From NCBI GenBank assembly GCA_963170155.1, contig CAUJGP010000015.1:1-64000 (forward strand): DNA of 64,000 nucleotides. The letters run 5' to 3'. Below, in pieces: positions 7,459-17,200 of the stretch. Origin of the DNA: Bdellovibrionota bacterium (GTDB lineage Bacteria > Bdellovibrionota > Bdellovibrionia > Bdellovibrionales > Bdellovibrionaceae). Position numbers and translations under genes: made by a program. How positions within the stretch are numbered: the stretch's first letter is position 1; every line of letters starts with the position of its first letter. The notes under the pieces are model-generated. The model was not told the DNA's origin. It did no database searches and was given only the letters and a program-made list of their open reading frames with translations.

Positions 7459-8961
7459 TCAACGATTTTTTTTCATCAATTCATTTAAGATCTTAGTGAG
7501 AGGGGTTTTGTTAGAGGACTCCTGAATTGCAAATTGCACAAGATCTTGAGGAATGGGAAAAAAACCATTCCAATCTGAAGTATGATTCTCTCCATAAATT
7601 TCCAACACCGCTCCTCTATCAGGTTTCCAAAGCATATCGGGGTGAGCCTTTTGATACCATTCTCCTCCGATGATATCATAGTTCCCATTTAACTCTAAAT
7701 CGTAGTAATAAGTGACCGTCACCAAACGATGAAGTGCGCTATGATCTAACTCGCTTTGATAAGGAAATTCTTCTGTGACGTATTGAATTTCTGAAATCAC
7801 TCCCACCAAATACTTTGCTTCAGAGGAACGATATTTTTTAAATATATCCTGTGAATACCCCGAAGAGCTGATGACACTTTCTTTTAAAGAACCCACTTGA
7901 TGACTGACCGGATGAAAGTAACTCAGCTTATAACTGTAAATCGGTTGATTCCAAACCTCATAGTCATAAGTCGCATCTAAGACAAAACTCTGTCCATTAC
8001 GCCCTACCAGATGAGTTAAAGCTAAGTGCCATTCCATGGGATTGACATCAAAGCACGCAGAGCTCGTGATTCGACCGGATTCATCCATACTGGGATTTTT
8101 GTCATTACACCGTCCACCTAAAAAAGCGTAACTCATCGGAGCCTCTGCCCACAGCTGAGAAATCAAAGCCTTTACATCATGAGGATAAAGAGTCAACTCT
8201 CCTCGCTGAGCTCCGAGAGAAAGAGTGAAGGCTTTTTTGGGTTCCGGAACCATGAAAGCCGCTGGAGCCCATCCATGACAAATCCCCATCCATGTCTCTA
8301 CTTTTCCATAGGCATTCAAGTAGTACTTCCCATGGGACCAAGCGGCTTGAGTTAGTGTCCACTGATCATCATTGAGTAAATAATCATATTTTTCCGCAGG
8401 AGAGAGCCGGGAAAGAATTTCTTTTTCAGGCTGAAGAGGTTTTAAATAATTTTTTTCATAGTAATTTAAATTTTTTTTGAAGGAGCTTGATCGAGGAAAT
8501 TGAGGATCTCCATAGCGATTCCCAATCCCACCCTCGTAAATCGGCCAGTAGTACCCAGACCAAGGCACTTCGGAGACTTGCCCCTGATGGAGGGATAAAG
8601 CATCTAACGTCCATAAATTAACTTCGTATCCTTCTCCTAAAAATCGCTTTAAACGGCTGCCTTTGCCACCCGCCTCAAAAAGAAAAAATTCATTTTTGTT
8701 AAAACAAGGATCTCCGGGAGAGCTCATCGTACAAAAATTTTCTTTTCGTCCCAGATCCTTGATCATCACAAATTCCTTTTGATCTTTTGTTTGTTCATCA
8801 AACAACTGGATTCTCGGAGCTCCACGTTTAAAAGGGATTTCTTGAGACACGATCCCTGGATTCATTTTCCACCGCTTTAAAAAATCAGGCACTTCTGCAA
8901 AACTAAAAACACCTGAAACCAATACAATAGTAAAAATAAAAAATCTTTTCTTTGAGTTCAT
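7459..8961 (-). CDS. Secreted transglutaminase-elicitor-like protein
   Basis: 500 residues with a signal peptide (RFFIFTIVLVSGVFSFAE). The centre carries ETWMGICHGWAPAAFMVPEP, closely resembling the catalytic Cys region of the transglutaminase-elicitor (M81-like) family, with Cys228. Candidate catalytic partners follow: His312 in NPMEWHLALTHLVG and Asp329 in QSFVLDATYDYEVWNQP. Such enzymes form or break isopeptide bonds outside the cell; the family was first described in Phytophthora and also occurs in bacteria. Gene is monocistronic, upstream of the Mla-like operon. Family assignment is from motif memory; the biological target is unknown. Confidence 0.65.
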   Translation of the reverse strand: MNSKKRFFIFTIVLVSGVFSFAEVPDFLKRWKMNPGIVSQEIPFKRGAPRIQLFDEQTKDQKEFVMIKDLGRKENFCTMSSPGDPCFNKNEFFLFEAGGKGSRLKRFLGEGYEVNLWTLDALSLHQGQVSEVPWSGYYWPIYEGGIGNRYGDPQFPRSSSFKKNLNYYEKNYLKPLQPEKEILSRLSPAEKYDYLLNDDQWTLTQAAWSHGKYYLNAYGKVETWMGICHGWAPAAFMVPEPKKAFTLSLGAQRGELTLYPHDVKALISQLWAEAPMSYAFLGGRCNDKNPSMDESGRITSSACFDVNPMEWHLALTHLVGRNGQSFVLDATYDYEVWNQPIYSYKLSYFHPVSHQVGSLKESVISSSGYSQDIFKKYRSSEAKYLVGVISEIQYVTEEFPYQSELDHSALHRLVTVTYYYDLELNGNYDIIGGEWYQKAHPDMLWKPDRGAVLEIYGENHTSDWNGFFPIPQDLVQFAIQESSNKTPLTKILNELMKKNR

Positions 8962-9154
8962 AGACCCTCAACTCTCTTTTTAATTTTAAAAGTTCTCTAT
9001 TCCCTTTTTTTCTATGGACGTATCTGTTGTTTTACTCTCCATTCCAATGAAAAAGGTCAATCAATGACGTTCAACACGCTTCTCACTTCATGAAAACTTC
9101 ACTCTTTCATGTTGAATTTGTCTCAAGAGCGATTTACTTTTTAGAAAAATAGAA

Positions 9155-9931
9155 ATGGAAAGGATAAAAAGTAACTCCATGCTTTCTCCACCGATTATTC
9201 TTTATGAAGACTCAGATTATATCGCCATCGACAAACTTCCTGGCCATCATGTTCATCCTCCAGAAAATTCACGCTGGCGAGTTTCAAAAGAATTGGTTTG
9301 TCTCTATTCAGTTAGAGATTATTTAGGTCACTACGTTTATCCTATTCATCGCTTAGATGCCGCTACGGGAGGTGTGGTTCTTTTTGGAAAGCACCCAGAA
9401 GCCGCAGCAAAAATCCAAGTCCTTTTACAAACTCAAAGTATTCATAAAGGCTATCTTGCCGTAGCAAGAGGCTATACCCCTTGCGCAGGAATTATCGATC
9501 AACCCCTTTTAAGTGATTCATCTGATCTTCAGCTTCCGTCTCTGACACACTTTGAAACCCTGGCTCAAATTGATTTGCCTTATGCCATTAGTAAAAAGCA
9601 CGATACAACGAGATACAGTCTTGTAAAAGTAGTACCAAAAACGGGTCGATACCACCAAATTCGCAGGCATCTAGCTTCACTCTCCCATCCTTTAGTTGGT
9701 GATATAAAACATGGCGATTCTCGTCATAACCGTTTCTTTCGAGAAGAATTAAAGATCTCTGGTTTGCTTTTACACAGCTTTGAGTTAAATTTTAAACATC
9801 CCTATACAAACACTCCGGTAAACCTTTTTACTCCTTGGAGCCATCGATGGATAAAAATTTTCGAACTTTTTCATTTCAAAGAAAACTTATTGGCTGTCTC
9901 TTGTTCACCTTCTGTTTTGCCACGTTCCTAA
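9155..9931 (+). CDS. truC: RluA/TruC-like RNA pseudouridine synthase
   Basis: 258 residues. The catalytic motif HRLDAATGGVVLFGK (Asp68) is the RluA-family active site; IHKGYLAVARG and GRYHQIRRHLASLSHPLVGD complete the fold, with the terminal LLLHSFELNFKHP. Length and absence of an S4 domain fit the TruC branch, which modifies U65 of tRNA in E. coli. The substrate here cannot be read from sequence. Start could be the ATG at 9155 or at 9179 (MLSPPIILYED). The 3' end overlaps the next gene by 85 bases. Confidence 0.85.
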   Translation: MERIKSNSMLSPPIILYEDSDYIAIDKLPGHHVHPPENSRWRVSKELVCLYSVRDYLGHYVYPIHRLDAATGGVVLFGKHPEAAAKIQVLLQTQSIHKGYLAVARGYTPCAGIIDQPLLSDSSDLQLPSLTHFETLAQIDLPYAISKKHDTTRYSLVKVVPKTGRYHQIRRHLASLSHPLVGDIKHGDSRHNRFFREELKISGLLLHSFELNFKHPYTNTPVNLFTPWSHRWIKIFELFHFKENLLAVSCSPSVLPRS

Positions 9932-10920
9932 TCCCTCGGTATGGTTTAGCTTGGGGAATGCGAGGACATGGACTCGTCTGTGAAGCCGCTGTTCATCTTG
10001 TAAACAATAAAGAATTAAAACGTTTTCTTACTGCTAAAATACCAGCAATGACCTACCTCTGCAATTTACCAGACACGTACTGGAAAAGTATCCCAGAAGG
10101 AGCACCAGGATATTTTACGCATTTTTTTGAACCTGATATTATGGGAATGAACTTTGAAACCATGCCGACATCTTTTCAAGAAGTAGAAGCTCTAGGAAAG
10201 GGAAAAATGAATCTCAACACCAATCAACCGATTCTTTCCGTTGCTCGAGAGGTAGGTTCTAATTGGTGGAGAGCAGATCAGTTTTTACGCCTCTCCCTAG
10301 CGGCTGCAAAAAGAGCTAAGGCCAGTGGAGTCCTGATCAAAGATGATCCGGACGTTTATCAAATGTGGGTGATGATGGGACTCATGGGACATTTTATCGG
10401 AGATAACGCTCAACCTTTTCATAATACCCGCGACTACGATGGTTGGGTTATCCACCACGGCGGTATTCATCGCTACTATGAAGGGGATTTAGTGGATGCT
10501 CTCCCTCCTGATATTCTTAGCTCAATTATTAAAAGAGCGCCTCGAGCAACGAGAGAACTTCAATTAAAAAACCAAAAAATATTTATTGAACACATGAGAA
10601 CACTTTCCATCTTATCTTATAAAGATATTCAACTTCTTATAAAGCAAGATCCTATCCTTGAAAAATCAACTGTCTCGCGTGAAAAGGGAATGGAAATAAG
10701 AAAAGAAGCGAAAAGAAAAGAGGCATCTCTGGCTATTCGTAAATTTGAAAAACATCTTGTTACACACCTTTCTAGAGGTGCTGTCTTACTTGCTTGGTCT
10801 TGGGATCAAATTTTTAATGAAGCCGAAAAACCACCGATTGATAGAAATAACTCCTATCAATTTCCTCATCAGTTTAAATACATTCCCACTGATTACAGTT
10901 CTCCAGAGTTGTCTCATTAA
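9847..10920 (+). CDS. Secreted S1/P1-nuclease / phospholipase-C-like zinc hydrolase
   Basis: 357 residues. A signal peptide ends just before Trp36 (GLA-WGMRGHG); an N-terminal Trp of the mature protein as zinc ligand is the hallmark of the S1/P1 nuclease and zinc phospholipase C superfamily. Further metal-ligand motifs are GHFIGDNAQPFH and GGIHRYYEGDLVD; the latter looks more like phospholipase C (GFHS..E) than P1 nuclease. The substrate is therefore nucleic acid or phospholipid. Start ATG 9847 has GGAG 6 bases upstream, inside the end of the truC-like gene; the frame also opens at TTG 9835. A terminator-like hairpin follows at 11051. Confidence 0.75.
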   Translation: MDKNFRTFSFQRKLIGCLLFTFCFATFLIPRYGLAWGMRGHGLVCEAAVHLVNNKELKRFLTAKIPAMTYLCNLPDTYWKSIPEGAPGYFTHFFEPDIMGMNFETMPTSFQEVEALGKGKMNLNTNQPILSVAREVGSNWWRADQFLRLSLAAAKRAKASGVLIKDDPDVYQMWVMMGLMGHFIGDNAQPFHNTRDYDGWVIHHGGIHRYYEGDLVDALPPDILSSIIKRAPRATRELQLKNQKIFIEHMRTLSILSYKDIQLLIKQDPILEKSTVSREKGMEIRKEAKRKEASLAIRKFEKHLVTHLSRGAVLLAWSWDQIFNEAEKPPIDRNNSYQFPHQFKYIPTDYSSPELSH

Positions 10921-11050
10921 AACTCTTTTCGCAATAACAATGAATGATGTAAAGAAACTTATTCAAAATAAAAGACTGTCTTAAATTTTAGAGATATGGC
11001 TCTTCATTTGAACTTCAAAGATGTTGAATCTACACTTTTTAAATGCCCTT

Positions 11051-11100
11051 GAACGCCAGACTCTCAATTTTTACTGAAGGTCTGGTGTTCATTTGTTTGT
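11051..11100 (+). terminator. Intrinsic terminator downstream of the nuclease/PLC-like gene
   Basis: GAACGCCAGAC (11051-11061) pairs with GTCTGGTGTTC (11080-11090) with one G-T pair; the T-rich ATTTGTTTGTTTTT follows. It closes the plus-strand pair truC-like and S1/P1-like genes, about 130 bases after the stop. Confidence 0.7.
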
Positions 11101-11145
11101 TTTTGCTAGCTCAAAAACATAACTCTCAACTCAAACAATAACGAC

Positions 11146-11193
11146 CTCTCATTGGTATTTCATTGTAAGTGACAATCTCAAAACCAATGAGAG
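11146..11193 (-). terminator. Long hairpin after sodB
   Basis: CTCTCATTGGT (11146-11156) and ACCAATGAGAG (11183-11193) are perfectly complementary, with a nested ATTGT/ACAAT hairpin inside. It lies 45 bases beyond the sodB stop. The downstream minus strand is only moderately T-rich, so termination is likely but not certain. Confidence 0.55.
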
Positions 11194-11238
11194 AGGGAGA
11201 GAGAAAAAAAGAACGGGCAAGAACAAGTCGTGTTGTAC

Positions 11239-11832
11239 TTAGCCTAAATTTTTTTCAATAAAATCCCAATTCGTTAACTGATCAAACACAGCATTAACGT
11301 AATCAGCTCGTCGATTTTGATAATCTAAATAATAAGCATGCTCCCATACATCAATGGTAAATAAGCATTTTTGTCCCTTTGTGAAAGGAACCTCTGCATT
11401 AGGTGTTTTTACAATTTTTAATCGACCCGCATCAGCGACAAGCCAAGCCCATCCGCTTCCAAACTGAGTCAAAGCGGCATTCACCATTTCTTTTTTAAAA
11501 TTTTCAAAATCACCAAAGTCTGATTGGATTTTTCCAAGTAATGCAGAAGAAGGTTTTCCACCTCCCTTGGGCTTTAAACAATTCCAATAAAATGTATGAT
11601 TCCAAACTTGAGCCGCATTATTAAAGATACCAGACTTATCTGCCTGCCCTGCTGTAGATTTAATAATTTCCTCTAGGGATTGCCCAGCCATCGGTGTACC
11701 ATCAACTAATTTGTTGAGATTATCTACATAAGCTTTATGATGCTTACCATAGTGAAAACCTATCGTTTGTGAGGAAATCACAGGTTGTAAATCAGATTCC
11801 CCATAAGGTAATTTAGGAAGTTCGAAAGCCAT
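11239..11832 (-). CDS. sodB: Iron superoxide dismutase
   Basis: 197-residue Fe/Mn superoxide dismutase, converting superoxide to oxygen and hydrogen peroxide in the cytoplasm. Metal ligands are visible: His27 ([11 protein letters not shown]), His79 (QVWNHTFYW), Asp161 and His165 ([15 protein letters not shown]). The [13 protein letters not shown] segment and the FGSGWAWLV run resemble the Fe-type group. Start ATG 11832 ([11 protein letters not shown]) has GGAGT upstream; the frame extends to 11895 without family similarity. Transcribed alone. Confidence 0.93.
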   Translation of the reverse strand: MAFELPKLPYGESDLQPVISSQTIGFHYGKHHKAYVDNLNKLVDGTPMAGQSLEEIIKSTAGQADKSGIFNNAAQVWNHTFYWNCLKPKGGGKPSSALLGKIQSDFGDFENFKKEMVNAALTQFGSGWAWLVADAGRLKIVKTPNAEVPFTKGQKCLFTIDVWEHAYYLDYQNRRADYVNAVFDQLTNWDFIEKNLG

Positions 11833-11976
11833 AAATACTCCTTTTGTTAAAGTTATGTCTTTAAATGCCAAAGATAAGTTCGCTCTTCGCAGCATTTTTT
11901 ATCGCATAATTAGAAAAACCTAACAAAGGGTGTTGTCTCTTTGTCCATTCTTAACCCTTTTCAGGTGATATTTTAT

Positions 11977-12723
11977 TTATGCCGAAGTTCCATTTCGTCG
12001 TGCTAACATGAATCTTCTTAAAAAATAAACCATGAGGGCAAAAATAATCAACGAAAAGATAACCACTTTCATTTGTTTTAAAAAACCAAAAATACTTTCT
12101 CCGTAAGTGGCCACCAAGATAATTTGTGTTGGCACACTAATGAGCGCAGCTCCTCCATCAGCGATCAAAAACTTCCAAGGAGAAAGACCCGCCATACCAC
12201 AGGCCCAAAAACCAGGGAACCGCAAACCGGGAGTAAATCTAAAAGCCGCTGCGGCCCACATTCCATACCGAGTAATCCAGGCCTCAATTTTTGAAAGTGC
12301 TTCTGGCGTTAACATCCGTTGAGTAATTCGCCATTTCTTAAGCTGAGGGCCGTATTTACGGCCTAAAAAATACACGAGCATATCACTCACGATCACTGCC
12401 AAAAAACAAACAACAGCCGCCTCGTAAACATCAATCCCCGTCGCTCCTGGATAGGGTGGTGGAAACTGATCGGGCTGAGTAGCCATATACGCAAGAATTC
12501 CGACGCTCAAAATTGTAACTTCTTCAGGCAAAGGGAAGCCAAAGGCACAAGCTATCATGATCAAGGAAACTATTACATAAACAATCCCTGGCTCATAAGC
12601 GTATTGCACTAACCATCTGAAAATGAGTTCGTTTGAAATATCCATATCTTTGGTAACCTTAGTAACAAGATAGCAACTGAAGCTCAAGAAAACATGCAAT
12701 ATAATGAAAGCAACACCACGCAT
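11977..12723 (-). CDS. DedA family (VTT domain) membrane protein
   Basis: About 248 residues with several hydrophobic segments. The DedA/VTT core shows FGFPLPEEVTILSVGILAYM, SDMLVYFLGRKYG, then RYGMWAAAAFRFTPGLRFPGFWACGMAG with the conserved Arg and the Gly/Pro-rich re-entrant loop, and FLIADGGAALISV. DedA proteins are linked to lipid scrambling (undecaprenyl phosphate or phospholipid flipping) and membrane homeostasis. Start is uncertain: ATG 12723 keeps an extra N-terminal helix, ATG 12645 (MDISNELIF) gives the more usual 222-residue form; the frame opens at TTG 12753. Confidence 0.85.
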   Translation of the reverse strand: MRGVAFIILHVFLSFSCYLVTKVTKDMDISNELIFRWLVQYAYEPGIVYVIVSLIMIACAFGFPLPEEVTILSVGILAYMATQPDQFPPPYPGATGIDVYEAAVVCFLAVIVSDMLVYFLGRKYGPQLKKWRITQRMLTPEALSKIEAWITRYGMWAAAAFRFTPGLRFPGFWACGMAGLSPWKFLIADGGAALISVPTQIILVATYGESIFGFLKQMKVVIFSLIIFALMVYFLRRFMLARRNGTSA

Positions 12724-13321
12724 AATTGAATAAGCTGAACTCTCAAAGCTCAAAATGGATTCTCGTTATGATTTTTAAAATCTCAACTAAAAATGAACTC
12801 ATAAAATTAGTTTCGCAACTATTCTGTGCAAAAATGCGAAAATATTAAGATCCAGGATGTCTATGACCTTTTCAATAATAACAAATCAAAAAAGATCATA
12901 AATATAAATTATTTATGTTTGTTTTGGATTCGCTACACTGAAAAAAAACAAGACATCCGCAGCTCAAATCAAACAGAGGCGCAATTCTCACTCCTGAAAA
13001 ATCAATAAAAATAGGTTGTCTATAGGATCAAGGCCTCCCATCCATCGGAGCGAAGTTTAGGCAGCAAAAAAACGAAGCCTATTTTCAATCTGGCAACGAT
13101 GAATAGGAGATAACGACCTTAGTAGTGATTCTTAGTGTGTAAAAAAATCCAAATTCAAGTGGTCCAGAACATAAGCCAAACACAACAACGGCTTAATCTC
13201 TTTACATTGAAGTAAGCCTTAAATAATATTTTGAGTAACCTCATGAAATCAAAACAAGAGACGTCTCTTCACCAAACATACTCTGAGTTGCCTTTTTTCT
13301 CAGAACCTGTTTTAATGAGCT
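12724..13321. other. Intergenic region, no gene recognised
   Basis: About 600 bases of AT-rich DNA between divergent genes, expected to hold promoters for the DedA gene and the nitrilase-GNAT-PEPC operon. A 60-codon reading frame at 12826-13008 has no ribosome binding site or family motif and is not called. No long inverted repeats were seen. Confidence 0.5.
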
Positions 13322-14215
13322 ATGGAAACTCTAAGAATTGGTTCTCTTCAATATTTTATTCGCCCAGTTAAGGCTTTTGAAGACTTTGCGCTGCAAGTAG
13401 AAGCTCTGGTGGAAACAGCTCTGGATTACAAGGTAAAGATTCTGGTTTTTCCGGAGTATTTTTCAACTCAACTTTTAACGCTGGGTAATATTAAACGACC
13501 TATTGATGAACAAATTCGAGATCTAGCCAAACAGGAAGAGCGAATTGTAGAGTTTATTGCTCGCCTCTCTAAAAAACATAAAATGATCATTGTTGGCGGA
13601 ACTCTTCCTGGTTTTGATGAATCAAAAGAAAAAATCTTAAATAAATGTTATGTTTTTTCATCGAATGGAAGCTACAATGTCCAGGCAAAATTGCATATGA
13701 CTCGATTTGAAAAAGAGGAATGGATGATCAGCTCTGGCACACGCCTCAAACTGTTTGAAAGTGAGTTTGGTAAATTTGCGGTTGCCATTTGCTATGATGT
13801 GGAGTTTCCAGAGATCGCCAGAGTTGCTGGTCGTATGGGAGCGCACTTCCTTGTGGTTCCCAGCTGTACAGATGAGCGCAATGGTTATCTTCGCGTGCGC
13901 TATTGTGCACAATCCAGAGCCATTGAAAATCAAATGTATGTGATTCATTCTTCCACCGTAGGCTCACTCCCCACCGTTCCAGCGGTTTCCCTCAATTATG
14001 GGCAAGCGGCAATCTACACTCCTTGTGACTATGCCTTTGCGCGAGATGGTCTCTTAGCGGAAGGCACCGTCAATCAAGAAAGCATGGTGATTGGTGATAT
14101 TCATCTTTCCTTAATTGAACGATCTCGCAAAAATGGAACAGTTCTTCCTCTCCGTGATAGCCAAACAACAGCGGAACTTCTCCAGGTGGTCGATCATGTC
14201 ATCCTCCCTTCATAG
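13322..14215 (+). CDS. Carbon-nitrogen hydrolase (nitrilase superfamily amidase)
   Basis: 297 residues with the Glu-Lys-Cys triad of the nitrilase superfamily: Glu45 (LVFPEYFST), Lys123 (QAKLHMTRFEKEEW) and Cys157 (AICYDVEFPEIARVAG). These enzymes hydrolyse amide or nitrile C-N bonds. The sequence resembles the nitrilase half of the widespread GNAT-nitrilase fusion proteins (YhcX type), and here the GNAT half begins the very next gene, overlapping this stop by 20 bases. That adjacency suggests the amidase and acetyltransferase act on related substrates. The substrate is unknown. Confidence 0.87.
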   Translation: METLRIGSLQYFIRPVKAFEDFALQVEALVETALDYKVKILVFPEYFSTQLLTLGNIKRPIDEQIRDLAKQEERIVEFIARLSKKHKMIIVGGTLPGFDESKEKILNKCYVFSSNGSYNVQAKLHMTRFEKEEWMISSGTRLKLFESEFGKFAVAICYDVEFPEIARVAGRMGAHFLVVPSCTDERNGYLRVRYCAQSRAIENQMYVIHSSTVGSLPTVPAVSLNYGQAAIYTPCDYAFARDGLLAEGTVNQESMVIGDIHLSLIERSRKNGTVLPLRDSQTTAELLQVVDHVILPS

Positions 14216-17200
14216 TTCGCAGAAACAACTCTCTCATCGCTATGCTTTATCGAATCCTCTGCCAAAGCACTTCGTTCAAATTCAGCAATTATGCAGAAAA
14301 GTATATCCCTTTTCAAAGCCCTGGTCTTTATCTCAACTTGAATCCCATCGATCTTACTTTCCTGATGGCCAATTAATTGTAATCGACAAAGAAACCAATA
14401 CCGTTGTGGGCTTGGCCTTCAGTTTAATGATTACCTGGAATGATTATTCCCCCCTTGATAACTGGCAGGATTTCACCTCTGGTGGTTATTTTCATAATCA
14501 CAATCCCCGCCAGGGGAAAACCCTATATGGGGCTGAGATTATGGTTGATCCTGAGTATCGTGGGCAAGGAATCGGTAAGATGCTCTACCAAGGCCGTCAA
14601 AAAATCATGGAAAAATATCATCTCAAACGTATTCGAGCCGGAGCCCGATTGCGAGGATATTATAAATTCAAAGATCAGATGACTCCCAAAGAATACGTCA
14701 AGAAGGTCATCACCGGGGAGCTTTTTGACCCCACTCTCAGTTTTCAACTCAAAAACAAGTTCAAAGTGATTGACGTTGCGGCTAATTATTTGTTCAACGA
14801 TCCAGAGAGCTTGGGATACGCCGCTGTGATAGAATGGTTGAATCCCAAAGAAAACTCTCCCAAAGAAATTGAAAGACATCTTCAAAGCGTTCAACTTTTC
14901 TTAGACGAAGATCGTTTTACTCCTCAATTCCTACCTAAAGAGCTTCGTCGCTTAGTCAGAAAGGCCACATCTCTGTTAGGCCAAAGTATCCTGGAGCTTG
15001 AAGGAGAACCTCTTTTTAAAAAAATTGAATACTACCGAGAAAAATTGAAAAAACTAAGAAATAAACAGCACATCAAAGATCCTCTTAATTCTCTTCTTGC
15101 CAATCTGTCTAGAGAAAGCCGTCTTCACAGAGTGAAATTAACCCACGCCTTTTCACTACAATTAGAAATCGTCAATGTTTGCGAGGCTTCTTACAGAACC
15201 TGGAGACTCAGGCAGAAATCTCCCCCACAAGGTTTAAAAAACAAATTAAATTTAACTTATGTACTAACGGCTCATCCCACCGAGGCTCGCTCTAAGATGG
15301 CTATTGAAGTGCTTGACCAAATACAACGCCTTTTAATTGAGGGAATCCAAAATAATTTTATTTTTGATGAAGCCGCCTTGGCCACTCAAATGAGAAAACT
15401 ATGGATTCAGCCTCTCTCCAAAAATAAAAAGCCTAGTGTTATGGATGAAGCTGAATATATTTATTCTTTGGTTTTTGATCCGGATATTTTTAATTTTATC
15501 CTCCGAGATCAACCAGGATATCAGCTTATGCTGAGGACTTGGGTAGGAGGAGACAAAGATGGTCATTCGGGAGTCAACAAAGATGTCATGAAACAATGTC
15601 TGACCAAATCCCGCGAGCATATTCTTGCATTTATCAATACCAAATTAACTCACACCATCAATGATTTACTGACACTTTCTGAAGCGCACAAAAATTGGAA
15701 AAATGAAATAGAAACTCTGTCGATGATGCAAAAAGAACTCAACACACTCAAATTTCTTTTTGCAGGAGATGGCACCAAAATAAAAACTTGGACCTTGAAA
15801 TTCCACTCCTTCCTCAAAAAAGCCTCTGTTTTTACTCAAACTCACCATCAAATTTTCCTCATAAAAAAAGTGATTGAATTTTTTCCCGCATTTGTCCTGC
15901 CCATTGAAATGCGAGAGGATGCTTATCACATTAAAAACTCCCTCACAGATTTTCGAGAACCGATTCGAGGTATGCTTAATGAAATCGCAAAAATTGCAGG
16001 GGCCTTGGATCTTATTTCCTATGTGAGGGGGCTTGTTGTTTCAAGATGTGAATCTTCTGAGGATATCACCAATGCCTGTCAGCTTATTCATCTCACGTCT
16101 CGCTCGAAAACATTAAGAGCCATCCCTCTCTTTGAAAGCCAGGACGCCCTGAGTTCTAGTAAAAAAATTATCAAAAACTGGCTGAAAGACAGAAAAAACC
16201 AAGAGTGGGTGCAACGACATTGGGGTCATCGCTTTGAAATTATGCTCGGTTATTCTGACTCCGCCAAAGAAATTGGCGTTCTCCCCAGCCGTCTTTTAAT
16301 TTCACGATGCATGGATGATATCGATAAACTCATGAAATCCTTTAAAATCAAACCTCTCTTTTTTCATGGAGCCGGAGGAAGCGTCGCTCGAGGTGGGGGA
16401 AGCCTCAAAGAACAAATTTCCTGGTGGAGCCCGTCCGCTATTGCCCACCCCAAAATGACGATTCAAGGAGAAATGATCCAAAGGACTTTCGCAACTAAGG
16501 AAATATTGAATTCACACTGCGCTTATATGTCCATCGAAGCCCTCAGACGCAAGTCATCGCAGCTCAAACGTGAACGATCAGAAACCCTTGAAAAATTTAA
16601 TAGTATTATCGCCACTGAGTATTCTCTCCTCGTCAATAATCGCTCATTGCTCTCTCATCTCCTTGCTGCCACGCCTTATCGTTACCTTGACATCTTAAAA
16701 ATTGGTTCAAGACCTACCACTCGACAAGACAATTCTTATTTAACAACAGCCTCACTTAGAGCTATTCCCTGGGTCCTATGCTGGACACAAGTGAGATCTC
16801 TGTTACCTACCTGGTGGGGAGTGGGAAGCGCTTGGCAAAAATTGACGGCTAGAGAAAAAGCCTCTTTGATTTCGCTTTATCACACGGATCCATTCCTATC
16901 TTCATTTATTAAAATCTTGGGTTTTACTCTTGCCAAAGTTGAACTCGATGTTTGGGAACTTTATTTTTCTCAAGACAATAATGCTCCGCTTTTCAAACAA
17001 ATACGAAATGAATATAAAAATGCCGTCCAATGTGTTCTTGATATCAGTAAAGAAAAGCAACTTATTTGGTACCGCCCATGGTTAGAAGAAAGCATAAAAC
17101 TACGCTCCACTCACATTCATCTTCTGAATCTTATCCAAATTATTGCCATGAAAAATGGTGATGAGGATTTAATGAGAGATACAATTGTCGGTATCGCTTG

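Noticed and set aside
12826-13008. 60-codon plus-strand frame in the intergenic region
   Set aside because: No Shine-Dalgarno, composition dominated by Asn/Lys/Ile as expected from AT-rich non-coding DNA.
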